A DNA stretch of 64,000 nucleotides. Source: Mesostigma viride. Its lineage: Eukaryota; Streptophyta; Mesostigmatophyceae; Mesostigmatales; Mesostigmataceae. The notes under the pieces are model-generated. The model saw nothing but the letters and a program-made list of their open reading frames with translations. It searched no databases and had not been told where the DNA came from. Both the position numbers and the translations under genes were made by a program. The DNA is taken from NCBI GenBank assembly GCA_009746045.1, contig RPFO01000080.1:5919339-5983338 (forward strand). Direction: 5' to 3'. This document shows positions 12,493-22,612 of this stretch, piece after piece; position 1 is the first letter of the stretch, and each line of letters begins with the position of its first letter.

Positions 12493-12935
12493 TCCGTGTA
12501 TGTAACACATAGCCCTGAGAAAGGGGCATCTATATGGGTTTGTAATACAATCAGGGCGACAACCTGCAGGTGTAGGATGTACGACTATCACCTGCTCTGG
12601 GTGCACATGCAAGGTGCACCTGCACCGCTATGATGGTTCATGCCTCCTAATCGAGCTCACACAGGGCGGCTTGGGGAGAGGGCCTAGAAGGCCTGCATGA
12701 CATATGGGGTGGAAGATATATATTCAAAATATAATTACTTACATCAGAGTGAAATCACTCAAACCAAAGCAAACGCCCAGCTATAAACCTATATACAGAG
12801 CCATGTCAAAGCTCTATACTACGATAAGAGGAAGATATATATCAAAGAGACAACCAGCGCAGGCCAGAAATATATGGCTGGGCTATAGCTGGTACATGGC
12901 ATCTCAGCAGAGAGTAGACTAGATAGCTTAGACTT
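12493..12935 (-). repeat. Dispersed repeat R1, minus-strand copy
   Basis: Reverse complement of the sequence at about 18960-19250 and 63784-64000, sharing GCAGGTGCACC and CCTGCAGGTTGTCGCCCTGA. It is interrupted at 12724 by a short LINE tail. It has no coding content. It may be a SINE or a LINE untranslated region; I cannot tell which. Confidence 0.6.
12724..12829 (-). mobile_element. 106-bp 5'-truncated LINE tail with 13-bp target duplication
   Basis: This stretch is the reverse complement of the 3' end of the LINE at 53517-56323 (compare about 56217-56323), including GGTTTATAGCTGGGCGTTTG read on the minus strand. It is flanked on both sides by GGAAGATATATAT (12711-12723 and 12830-12842). 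A short 3' tail with a 13-bp target duplication is the signature of abortive target-primed reverse transcription. It shows that the LINE family inside the viral element also moves in the host genome. Confidence 0.85.
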
Positions 12936-13167
12936 AGGTTAGTTCGATTACGCGGCTTCCTCCACTCCACCCATCCATCAAGGAATAATCCAAGGAAAAA
13001 TCCATCCATCCATCACGAGCCACGAGCCACGAGCCACGAGGTAGCCATGGCTGTCGGAGCTCATAACTTTCACGTTTGAGCACCGACTTTAGCCGTGAAT
13101 ATCACAATCGCTTCGTCTTTCTAAGACGCACATGCTGATATAATTTTCCGACGCTATTACACAATAT

Positions 13168-13994
13168 ATGGCGAACAAACGCGCCTCGACGCAACGCAGC
13201 CTGGCGGCTGCGCTCGGCAATGAAAATACGTCTGCAGCTCAGGCTGCAGCTTCGCCATCAGGTCCGGCAGGCAGCGGTGACACTAGTCGTGCACTGGTGG
13301 TCGTCCAGCAACCTCCCGGGCTTAACGCCTCGCCATCTGCATCGCCTGACCCCAAGCGCACCCGCTCAGCCGACAAAACAGGAGGGTCTTCACGCCCCTC
13401 AGAACCGAGCTTTCGGCCCCGGCCTTTCAAGGTCGAAGATTACGACTGGGCCCACCCGTCTCCTACCAATGCTCTGCGATGCATCTTCTTCGGGGACTAC
13501 GCTTAGCTTTACGACCTGTGCCTCCATCTCCACGACAACAATCGCCTCTGGCGACACCTCACCCTGCTGCCTGGGTGCACCCGCCCCGAACTCCAGCACG
13601 CCATCCTCAACTCCCTCCTCCAGCGCTCCGACGGCGAGATCTGGGCTCCATCCATCTCCGCCCCCACACTTCGTTCCATCCTCGCGGAAGCCTTTCAGCA
13701 GCACGTGACCCCCCTTGCTGCCGACGTAGCAGCCATCGGTGGCACGCTGGCTACTGAACTTCCTCACATTTCCACCGCCGCCGCCTCCACCTCCACTGCC
13801 ATTTCCGCCTCCACTGCCGACATCACCGCCCAGCTCCTCGACCTCGACCAATGCCTTCAAGCCACCGCCACCGCCCTTGAGTGCTTGCATGACACCGCCG
13901 GCCTCACCGCCCAGGCGGTGAAGGACATCGCCGCCCAGCCGGCACCTGCTGGCCCGGCCGGCGATGCTCCCTCCACCTGGGCGGACTTGCTTAA
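13168..13994 (+). pseudogene. LINE ORF1, 5' part (interrupted)
   Basis: The frame opens with an ATG at 13168 (MANKRASTQRS...), runs to an in-frame TAG at 13504, and stays in the same frame as Ala/Thr-rich helical sequence to 13994. There the TTAA transposon begins. ORF1 resumes at 18301. The Pro/Ser-rich N-terminus followed by a long helical segment fits an L1-type ORF1 protein, whose RNA-binding core is in the downstream part. The stop codon and the insertion make it inactive. Confidence 0.6.
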
Positions 13995-15338
13995 GGGGAG
14001 GGGACATGCCTATAGGGCACTTTTCTGGAAACCATACCTATGCATGTGCTAAAAATCCAATGATGATTGGGGACCATAAATATGATTTTTTAAAAAAATT
14101 CCAGCCACTTGGGGGGGGTACTAGCCCCCACCATACACCGGTAATGCGCTAAAAATAGAAAAAGACGCTATTTTAGTCACATTTTCCCTAGGACAATGGG
14201 CAAACATATTGGGACCAAATCATATATTCCCGCATAGTTCCCCCACTTTTTAGAAATTCTACCTAGTTGGCACCAAGAAATAAGCATGTTTACTCACGTT
14301 GATGGATTTCCCGCAAAACAGGTACTTTTTTAATCCAAAAAAAAAAATAAAATCATAAACACATCATATCATGCTCCACCATATATTCCCAAATATTACA
14401 GGTGGGGGGACATGCAGCCCCAAATTTTCAGGTCATTCTGACAAGCGCAGCTCTAGTTGATGGATTTCCTAGGTAGCCACCTGTGACGAAGCTAAGGGAG
14501 GTTTTTTAGTGTATCTTACCACATGAACCCTGTGATGCCAGATCTCCTTTGCGGCCGTTCCGAGCTTGGCACTGGATTCGTTGTCCACATCGTCGCGTCG
14601 CTGCCGCAACACGATGTTTTCTGGCATCCGCGAGCTTTTGGTTCCCGCCGCACATTTGAAAGTGCTGTCCTCCGGCTTTTTGCCTTTGCACCGTGTGCAG
14701 TTCTTGGACGTTTGGAATCATGGCATGGCTAACGTGATGACTGACTAGCTAGACCTTTTCAGTGGTTTTCCATTTGCGGGTATTTCCTCGTAAATGGTGG
14801 GAGAGCGATCGCAGCAATGGTGCTCACCACTAGACACTCCCGGCCAAGTAAGTAAGTAAGTACTTGCGTGTCATGCGCAAAGGCATGCCACGGAATTGAA
14901 TTGAATTGAATTGTAACATAACTCCGTTGGGAGTATATGTAGCACATAGCCCTTGAGAGGGGGCGTATGGCCTATCATACATCCTAAGCTACTTCCTGCA
15001 AGGGTGGGGATGTAAAGGACCCTTGCTCTAGGTGCACCAGGGCACTGGCATCCCCATGATCTTCAAGCTATGCCCAGCGAAGGGGGAGCCTGTCATGGGG
15101 GGGAAGATCAGCATAGCTATACAAAGAAGCTAGGGCATGGCGTCTCAGCAGAGAGTTATTCCCTGCATAGGCACAACAGAACTAAATAAAGCTAGGCATC
15201 ATCTGGGGTGTGGCTCATAATAGGCACACATGTACATGATGAAGTAAAGCGCGTGGCTTAGCTGAGATAGTGCCTCTAGGAGGCGTACATGTACATGGCC
15301 ACGGTCTATCTATTCTACACTACTACTGCTATATTCCC

Positions 15339-15884
15339 CTAAGCTGGGGCGTCTGGAGTCGCTGGGCCGCGGGGGGGGGGGGTCGCCTGCCAGGGCTTAT
15401 GGCCGACGTAGATGGCCGCCCCCTTCCAGTACACCGGCTGGCCCGCCTTGGTCTGCCGGAGCTGGAGGTAGGTCGGCCATAGCTCCCGTCGCCGTTGTTG
15501 CTGCGCCAGGGTCAAGTCGTCATCAAGGGTGAAGAGAGTCTTCTCGAGCCGCTTGCGGCGTCTGAGAAAAGAAATCTTGTCCGCCGGGGTCTTAAAGGTG
15601 AGAAGGAGCGGGGGCGGCCCTGCCTTACCCCGCGCGCGGGGAAGGCGGTGGGCGGCCAGCTCGATCTCACCGTTAAGGCCCATGCGACCAAGGATTTCTC
15701 TCTCAAACGCACGCAAAAGCTTCTCGGAATTCTCACCTTCCTCCATCTTGAAGTTCTTGACAATGACGTTGAGGCTGCGCTTGGCGAGCTCGGCCTCCTC
15801 GCGGAGGTCAAGCGTCTGCTGTTGAAGCTGGGCTGCGACGGCGGAGGTGGTGGAGGTGGTATGTTGCTTAAGCATGCCACGGAG
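15339..15884 (-). pseudogene. LINE ORF1 RNA-binding fragment, second copy
   Basis: The minus-strand frame encodes QHTTSTTS, then a Gln/Glu-rich helix, then RSLNVIVKNF and TLDDDLTLAQQQRRREL. The layout matches the RRM plus C-terminal domain of L1-type ORF1 proteins, which chaperone the retrotransposon RNA. It is paralogous to 18301-18835 but keeps an open frame through that region. The 5' part of ORF1 is missing and no ORF2 follows, so it is a truncated copy lying inside the TTAA transposon. Confidence 0.6.
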
Positions 15885-15965
15885 TACTATGCTAATCTCA
15901 TTAGAAAAATAATTACACAAAAGTTTAGGCAAATATCGTCTGCATCATCCCCCAACCGTTAAGCA

Positions 15966-16400
15966 CTAGATGGGGATGTAATCCTCATCCGAGCTGTCCT
16001 CTACTGTAATGGCAGACGAGGCGGTAGTGTAGCGGCTATCCTCAGGACCAATAACCTCCACCTGCGGACTTCTACCCTGGCTAGCAACGGGCCGCGGGGC
16101 CCGTGGGGAGAAAACAGGAGCATACCCCTCGGGGAGGTGCTTATCGCAGATGGCAGCCCATTTCTCCTTGTCAATCATGCGGGCGCGGAGTACGGATAGT
16201 CCCAGGAGCCCTGCATCTTCAAGCAGTTGTGTCACATAGGTCCGGGTCGCGCCGCGCCGGTGCCCGGCGCGCGCAAGTTTGCCAGTGGGTTGCGATGGGA
16301 CTCCCGGCCAGTTAGAGTCGAAACACACGCCCTGATCAAGCATGCTGTTTCCGGCCCCACCGTCTAGGTCATCTAGTCGCTCCACACGTAAGCCAGCCAT
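15966..16400 (-). CDS. Hypothetical protein, 144 aa
   Basis: An open frame from ATG at 16400 with a GC-rich, non-repetitive composition, a central basic stretch and an acidic C-terminus (S-S-D-E-D-Y-I-P-I). I do not recognise a family. It lies within the TTAA transposon, upstream of the LINE ORF1 fragment on the same strand, and could be a transposon remnant, captured host exon or chance frame. Confidence 0.25.
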   Translation of the reverse strand: MAGLRVERLDDLDGGAGNSMLDQGVCFDSNWPGVPSQPTGKLARAGHRRGATRTYVTQLLEDAGLLGLSVLRARMIDKEKWAAICDKHLPEGYAPVFSPRAPRPVASQGRSPQVEVIGPEDSRYTTASSAITVEDSSDEDYIPI

Positions 16401-18300
16401 AATTTCAATGCACAAGGATACACATTTCCATCACCATTCATCTTCATCATCCTGAACGACTCGAAAACGCGGAAAAGATAACGGCAGGCTCGAGCTACCA
16501 TGGTCCGGATTCTCCCGATTTCTGGCCTGCGCTGGTTGTCTCTTTGACATAAACACCCCTTAATCCATCCAAACCATGCAAAAACTGGCCAAACCACATG
16601 CTGCCAACCTCTGCACATATGGTACCTCCTATGTTCAAGGTTTGACGCCATTCTGACAAGAACTGCCCAAGTTACAATCATTCCAAGACGGCCACCCATG
16701 TAGACACGGACATAAGAGTAACCATTCAGCCACACTAGCACCTCCTTCTTCATCAAAGACATCTGCAAACTGACCAAAGCACACATAATTAACTCTTGCA
16801 TGCTGACGGCAACGCATGCTCAACGTGGGGGGTCATTGTGACAAGAACTACTCAAGTTGATGGGTTTCCTATATGACCCGTACCTGATAAGGCGCTAAGG
16901 ACCACTCAGTAAGTTAGTGACCCCACAGTGCCACTTCATATGCCATCCAACATGCACCAAAACCATGCTGAGTATGTTTACAATGTACGAAGGGGTGGCC
17001 ACGCACCTCATATGTCTTCATCATCCCTCCAGCATGGCCAGCCTTGTAAATATGTTCATAGCCTTGACGATGGTAGCCCTAATATGCCTAAGCAGCATTT
17101 CCGATGTTTCTCCTAGGTTAGAGTGTAAGGTTGATGACAACCATAATCAACTCAACAACACCTCCTAAACTGTCCTCCCCGGCATGGATGACAAACTGGG
17201 ACTATGCAGGGCAAGGAACCAAGTAGGAACATGGTATATTTAGCTTGCATGCAGTCATGCATGTCAACCATGGTTGGCTCAGCACATTGTAGTCTTGTCA
17301 CATCATCATAACAAATTAAGGAAAGCTCAAACAACCATTGGTGCCAGCTATCTACCTGCAGTCACACAAATGCAATATCTCCAACATCATCATCACTAAA
17401 ACACTTCCATCCCTACACGATAAAATGCAAAGAAACCATTGGCGGCCCTTCAGCGCATGAGCGCTGTGATGCCGCTGCGAAGAGAGGGTGCGTCACTCTC
17501 ACACAACAAGAAGCGTCCATACGCACAACATCCTTGCCGGAACACGTTTTATGAAATGCCTTATACCTTCCCGAAGAGCTATAGGCTGCGACTGAAGCGG
17601 CCCTGATCACGACATCAACGAAAACAATCTAAAGCTGCCAGGTATTCGACAACACAACGGCAAGCGACGGCGAGCTAGCTGGCGGAAACTGCCCAAAAAG
17701 AACACAAAAAACCTCGAACGACGAGCTCATAGAAGAAAGCACTGATAGCAGATAACATTCGCGACAAATCTGAACCTCGCCCTCGTAAATCCCTCGCCCA
17801 GGCGCGCAACAACAGCCGTTCTTCCATGGACAGGTCAGACACGCACTGCGCAGGTCTGAACAATTACTTACCGATAATGGCCGAAAATCTGGCAAAAAGC
17901 ACCAGCTCGGTTTAGAATTCGATGCAACCGATATTAACGCCTGCCTCACGGTCAGAACAACCCCAAAAAACCCGATTTTACAGCCGCTATTATGAATTCT
18001 ATTTCATTCCGCGCGACCAAAAAATTCAGATTACCCCCCATGCCGATGGCGTAAAAAAACAACCGCGATATTGTCAACCAGCTGATTTCCGCCACAAACT
18101 AACATCATAAACTCATCGTCTTTTAGATTCGAGTAAAATTTTTGCATTTCGCCTGCCCTAGTGTGGTAGTTTCGCCTGAACGCAGTCGCCATGGCCACTT
18201 CCGCAAGGAGTGCGCGCACCGTGCACGTGAAATTTATGACCTTCGGTTCCGGCGCGAATTTTTTGGCGCCAAAAAATTCGGGCATGTCCCGTCCCCTTAA

Positions 18301-18835
18301 GCAACATACCACCTCCACCACCTCCACCATCACGGCACAACTCAAGCAACAAGCCCTCGACCTTCGCGAGGCGGCCGAGCTCGACAAGCGCAGCCACAAT
18401 GTCATCGTCAAGCACTTCGACCAGCCGGCAGGTGAGACCTCCACGAGCCTCCTTGAGGCATTTAAGCGCGCCATTCTTGCCCCCATCAGTGCAACTCACT
18501 GGTGAGCTGGACATGTCGGCTGTCCGCCTTCCCCACGCGCGGGGTAAGGCTGGCCCGGCACCTGTGCTCCTCACCTTTAAGTACATGGCGGACAAGCTGG
18601 CGTTCCTTAAATGCCGCAAGAAGCTCTCGGAGACTCGCTTCACGCTGGACGACGACTTGACCCTGGCCCAGCAACAGCGGTGACGCGAGCTATGGCCGAC
18701 CTACGTACCTTCAGCTCCGGCAGCGTGCAGGGGGGAAGCCGGTAGACTGGAGGGGGACGGTCATCCACCTTGACCACAAGCCCTGGCAGCCTGGCCCCTC
18801 CTGCCACCCCAGACTAGGGAATATACCAGTAGTGT
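18301..18835 (+). pseudogene. LINE ORF1, 3' part
   Basis: This continues the ORF1 interrupted at 13994. It encodes KQHTTSTTS, a Leu/Gln-rich helix, NVIVKHFDQ, and then in a shifted frame ARGKAGPAP and TLDDDLTLAQQQ, before ending near 18835. It therefore has at least one frameshift (near 18480) and a stop at 18681. It corresponds to the RNA-binding core and C-terminal domain of L1-type ORF1. Confidence 0.6.
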
Positions 18836-18839
18836 AGAT

Positions 18840-19250
18840 TAGACAGGCTTAGCCTTTGCAAGTGGCCCACGCGCATGTGCGCCCATAATGGCCCCCATGG
18901 ATGATGCTTTCAGTATTTAGCCACGCCCTGCCTACAATTAATGGGACCTCCCAAGGATGATGCATTAAGAATTTAGCCATGCTATGCCTATGCAGGGAGT
19001 TACTCTCTGCTGAGATGCCATGTGTACACCAGCTGTAGCCTAGCCACATAGGCTTCCACCCCATAGGCCATATGTCATGCAGGCCTTCTAGGCCCTCTCC
19101 TCAAGCCGCCCCCCTGGGTGCCTGTGCTTGTTAAGGAGGCATGAACCATCATGGCGGTGCAGGTGCACCTTGTGCACCCAGAGCAGTTGATAGTTGTACA
19201 TCCTCCACCTGCAGGTTGTCGCCCTGATTGTATTACAAACCCATAGATGC
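18840..19250 (+). repeat. Dispersed repeat R1, plus-strand copy
   Basis: Non-coding block containing TCTCTGCTGAGATGCCATGT and, further on, CCTGCAGGTTGTCGCCCTGA, both also present at 63070-64000 and (inverted) at 12535-12920. It lies between LINE ORF1 and the reverse transcriptase region, where an endonuclease domain would be expected. Confidence 0.55.
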
Positions 19251-21335
19251 CCCAGTGCATCGCGGATGCCAAGGCCTGCCAGGCTCGCAACTGAGGGCAA
19301 GGACATGTGGTACCACCTCGACCGGCTCGGCGGCCGGCGGCAGCGCACCCCGGTGGAGCACACGGGGGACGGCACGGCGCCAGTCAGCCTTGACCGCTGG
19401 TTGGCCCACAATGTTTCCTTGACCGGTGGGGCTCGCGCCCCCCCTCCGCCGCTTCACCCCGAGACGGCCGCCCGCCTCGGGGTTGCCGGACCCCCGCCGC
19501 CGCCAGCACCCCCCTCCTCGGCCGCGGGCTATACCAAGTCCCCGCCTTGCAGGAGGGCTGCCTTGCCACTGACGACGTCGTCCCCCCCTTCACTTTGAAG
19601 GAATTGGACGGCGCCCTTGCTCGCCTGCGGTACGATGCGGCGGTCGGTGCTGACCGCCTTTCTGCTGAGCTGCTGAAGACCCCTGATCCGGCGGTTAGGG
19701 ATCTTCTGCTGGCGTTCTGCAACCGTGTTCTGCTTTCTGACGAGCCTCCGCCTGCTGCATGAGTGGCAGACGGCCATCCGCGTCATGCTGTACAAGAAGG
19801 GCTCTGCTGCTGACCCTGGTAACTACAGGGGTGTCTGCCTCCAGAGCGTCGCGCTGAAGGTCTTCATGCGCATGATGCTGCACAGGCTCCGCGCCGCGCT
19901 GGACCCCCACCTGGGTGAGTCTCAGATGGGTTTCCGTCGTGGTCGTAACACTGTCATGGCTGTGTTTGTCGCGCGCCGGTTGATGGAGGAGGTGCGTCGC
20001 CTTCCCCCTGACAGTTTGCCGCTGGTCTTCATTTTTGTTGACTATATCAAGGCCTTTGACACGGTCCTCTGGGAGGCTCTTTCAGTGGGCCATCCTAGCT
20101 CTGGATCGAGTGCCACCTGCGTTTATTGCTGCCATTCGCCGACTGTATGAGGGCTCACAGGCAGTAGTGCGGACTGCGGAAGGCACCACCCCACCATTCC
20201 CCCTTCACCACGGGGTGTGGCAAGGTTGTGTCCTGTCCCCATACCTGTTCATTATTGTCGTGGATCACGTCATGCGCCGAGCACGTGCGCGCTTTACTGC
20301 TCTTAAGGGGTTCGAGCCAGGCTTGGACATCCTTAACGAGCGAAGGAACATGGCGGGGTTCGACCTGGTTACCGCCTGGCCGACCTGATTTATGCGGATG
20401 ACACCACCCTCATCGCGCGCCCCGAGCACATTCAGACCTGGCTGGACTGTCTGGGCCTGGAGGCGAGGGCGGTGGGGTTGGAGATTAGTGCCAAAACTGA
20501 GGCGATGGTGATTGGGGCCTCCAGTACACCGCCGCTGCCGCGCCTGCTCGATGGGACGACGGTCCCGTTCCGCGATCGCTTCAAGCTGTTAGGGAGCTGG
20601 CTCCCTAACACCGCCGACGATGTGGACACCCGCATCGGCCTGGCCTGGGCTAGGCTTCGTTTGCTCAACACCTACTGGCGCTCCAAGGGCCTGGGCGACC
20701 ACCGCAAGCGCATGCTCTTCAAGGTCCTCGTCCTTACGGTGCTCACGTATGGCGCCGAGGCGTGGACAATCACACCCATGCTGGCATCTAGGCTAGACGG
20801 CACAGTTTACCGGATGCTCCGACAGGTCCTCAACGTAGGGTTTTCCAAGCGCCCGTCATCAGAGTCTTTGTATCAGGGCATGCCCCGTATTTCGGACGAG
20901 ATTAGACAGCGTAGGATAGCATTTGTAGGACACCTTGCTCGCACCATGCAGCCAGGTCGACAGTCCGCCCTTGGTCTGGCCGGCCCCCAGCGGCTTGGCG
21001 AGCCAGGACAGCACATTCTGACCTGGCCTGGCCCCAAGGACATCCCCCAAAAGGTAGGGATCCCGATACGTTTACGGGCCGTATACGGGCTCCGTATACG
21101 TGTACGGGCCGTAAATTTATAGTATAGTCGAAACATGTCACGAACTACGTCCAGATGTTGCTGGATGACCTACTGGTCCCAGCCCAGTTTGAATACCGCA
21201 TCCACTCTCTCTCCCTTCTTTGGACTGCCATGCAGAACAAGACGCGGTGGAAGAGGATTGTCAAGGCTCGCACGCCCGCCCCTGTGGGCAAACCACCTCG
21301 ATCCCCCCAAGCGGAGGAGGCGTTTTGATGAGTAG
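19250..21335 (+). pseudogene. LINE ORF2 reverse transcriptase remnant
   Basis: Successive frames encode an APE-type LINE reverse transcriptase: FTLKELDGALARLR and ADRLSAELLK (about 19590-19680), NYRGVCLQS and QMGFRRGRNT (19820-19950), FVDYIKAFDTV (near 20035), HHGVWQGCVLSPYLF (about 20200-20250), and YADDTTLIAR (near 20395), the catalytic YADD box. The thumb-like AEAWTITPM segment follows (near 20755). The C-terminal tail at 21135-21335 ends in K-P-P and basic residues. At least four frame changes break it. The endonuclease domain is missing. It is probably the same LINE whose ORF1 begins at 13168, so the element reaches the left edge of the virus. Confidence 0.75.
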
Positions 21336-21410
21336 GGTAGTTAGGATTTTTCTAGACTAGATTAGAGTTAGGTTAGTTCGATTACGCGGCTCCTTCCATC
21401 CCACCCAACC

Positions 21411-21468
21411 ATCAAGGAATATGTGCTACATGATCTCCCAACGGAGGCATGTTATAATTTAATTTAAT
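21411..21468. repeat. 58-bp direct repeat flanking the viral element, left copy
   Basis: Identical to 62486-62543 and in the same orientation (ATCAAGGAATATGTGCTACA at its start). It lies 76 bp outside the left terminal inverted repeat. A related but shorter motif is scattered in the host, so this may be pre-existing host repeat or an attachment-site duplication. Confidence 0.7.
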
Positions 21469-21544
21469 AATTTAATTTTTTAATTTAATAGATGCCCCTT
21501 TCTCAGGGCTATGTGTTACATATGCTCCCAACGGAGCTATGATT

Positions 21545-22594
21545 TTAATTAATTATGTTCCATCATCATTCCGTCATCATTCCGTCATCGCGGCTCACAG
21601 AAGGGAACCAGCCTTATGCTGGCGTCTGCCACCCCTATAGTGACCCTATAGTGACCGCGGCCTAGGGTGGGGTATCACCCTAAACCCTAAACCCTAAAAC
21701 CTTACACCATCTCCAAACACCCACGGCACCCCCCACCCTGGCTATCACCCTCCCACTGTGACTAAATTTACTAAGTTTACTATGGGTTTTTGGTTTTTTT
21801 TCTAGGAAATTCAAGCCAGCTGCCATGAAGTCAAGGTGCTGCAGGTGCTGTGTGGTACAGGGTAGCTATAGTGACCTTATAGTGACCATGGTGGTAGACT
21901 CTTATGCTGGCATCCCAGGGTGACTAAATTTACTAAGTTTACTATGGGTTTTGGTTTTTTTTTTCTAGGAAATTCAAGCCACCTGCCATGAGGTCAAGGT
22001 TGTGACATCCAGTCCCACCATGCCATAAGAGGGTGAGGCGTGTGGGATATGGGACTAAGTCATTTCCCGTGGGAAACTATGTTTACTAAGTTTACTATGG
22101 GTTTTGGGTTTTATTCCTAGGAAATTAATTCAGGTGTGCACCACCAAAAACACACCTGAATTTCCCAAAAAAAGAACCCCCAAAAAACTTAGTAAATATA
22201 GTCTCCCACGACAAATGGTTATGAAAACGTAGTTTCCCACGGCAAAATGACCAATAATTCCATCTCCCACGGGAAAAGGCCATGGGGGCCGGCCAGCGGG
22301 GGTGCAGCGGAGGGGCGCGGACTGCCAAGCAGTAGCGGGACTGCCAGGTGGTGGTGGTGGTGTGAGGGCTTGCTGTGTTTTCTCGTGGGAAACTATATTT
22401 ACTACTAAATTGATATTTTCAGTTGGAAATAATGTTTTATTCGACGTGAGTGAGAGTGCATCCACAGGCTTGCATAATTTCCCGCAAAGAAAACCAAAAA
22501 CCCGTAGTTAGCTTAGTAAAAATAGTAAGGTGCTGGAGGGTCGAGCAGTGCGTGGGAGTTGGCGGACCCGGCGAGGGCCGCGCGGCGGGGTGTG
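21545..22594 (+). repeat. Left terminal inverted repeat of the PLV
   Basis: Matches the reverse complement of 61427-62478. The outer end is TTAATTAATTATGTTCC, then CATCATTCCGT repeated. Inside are: TATAGTGACC four times (about 21636-21660 and 21866-21888); a telomere-like run CCCTAAACCCTAAACCCTAAA (21680-21699 and the adjoining base); three copies of a roughly 60-bp block containing TTTACTAAGTTTACTATGGG (near 21770, 21925 and 22080); and five CGTGGGA/TCCCACG motifs (22068, 22204, 22235, 22265, 22384). It likely holds replication and recombination sites. Short open frames within it are mirrored in the other repeat and are not counted as genes. Confidence 0.93.
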
Positions 22595-22612
22595 ACTGAA
22601 ACCGGGCTGACG

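Larger units (their letters stand above)
13995..18296. mobile_element. TTAA-flanked DNA transposon, 4.3 kb, in LINE ORF1
   Basis: Ends are GGGGAGGGGACATGCC (13995-14010) and GGCATGTCCCGTCCCC (18281-18296), inverted repeats with one mismatch. TTAA lies directly outside both ends (13991-13994 and 18297-18300). A TTAA target duplication is characteristic of the piggyBac superfamily. Removing the element restores the reading of LINE ORF1 across the site. No transposase frame is recognisable, so it is non-autonomous or decayed. It contains a minus-strand LINE ORF1 fragment (15339-15884) and an unknown ORF (15966-16400). I see nothing coding in 14053-14890 or 16401-18280. Near 18256-18277 a hairpin centred on GGCGCC lies just inside the right end. 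Confidence 0.75.

Noticed and set aside
22125-22511. Small frames in the left TIR, also present at 61510-61899
   Set aside because: They are non-coding terminal repeat sequence; no motif and no conserved start context.
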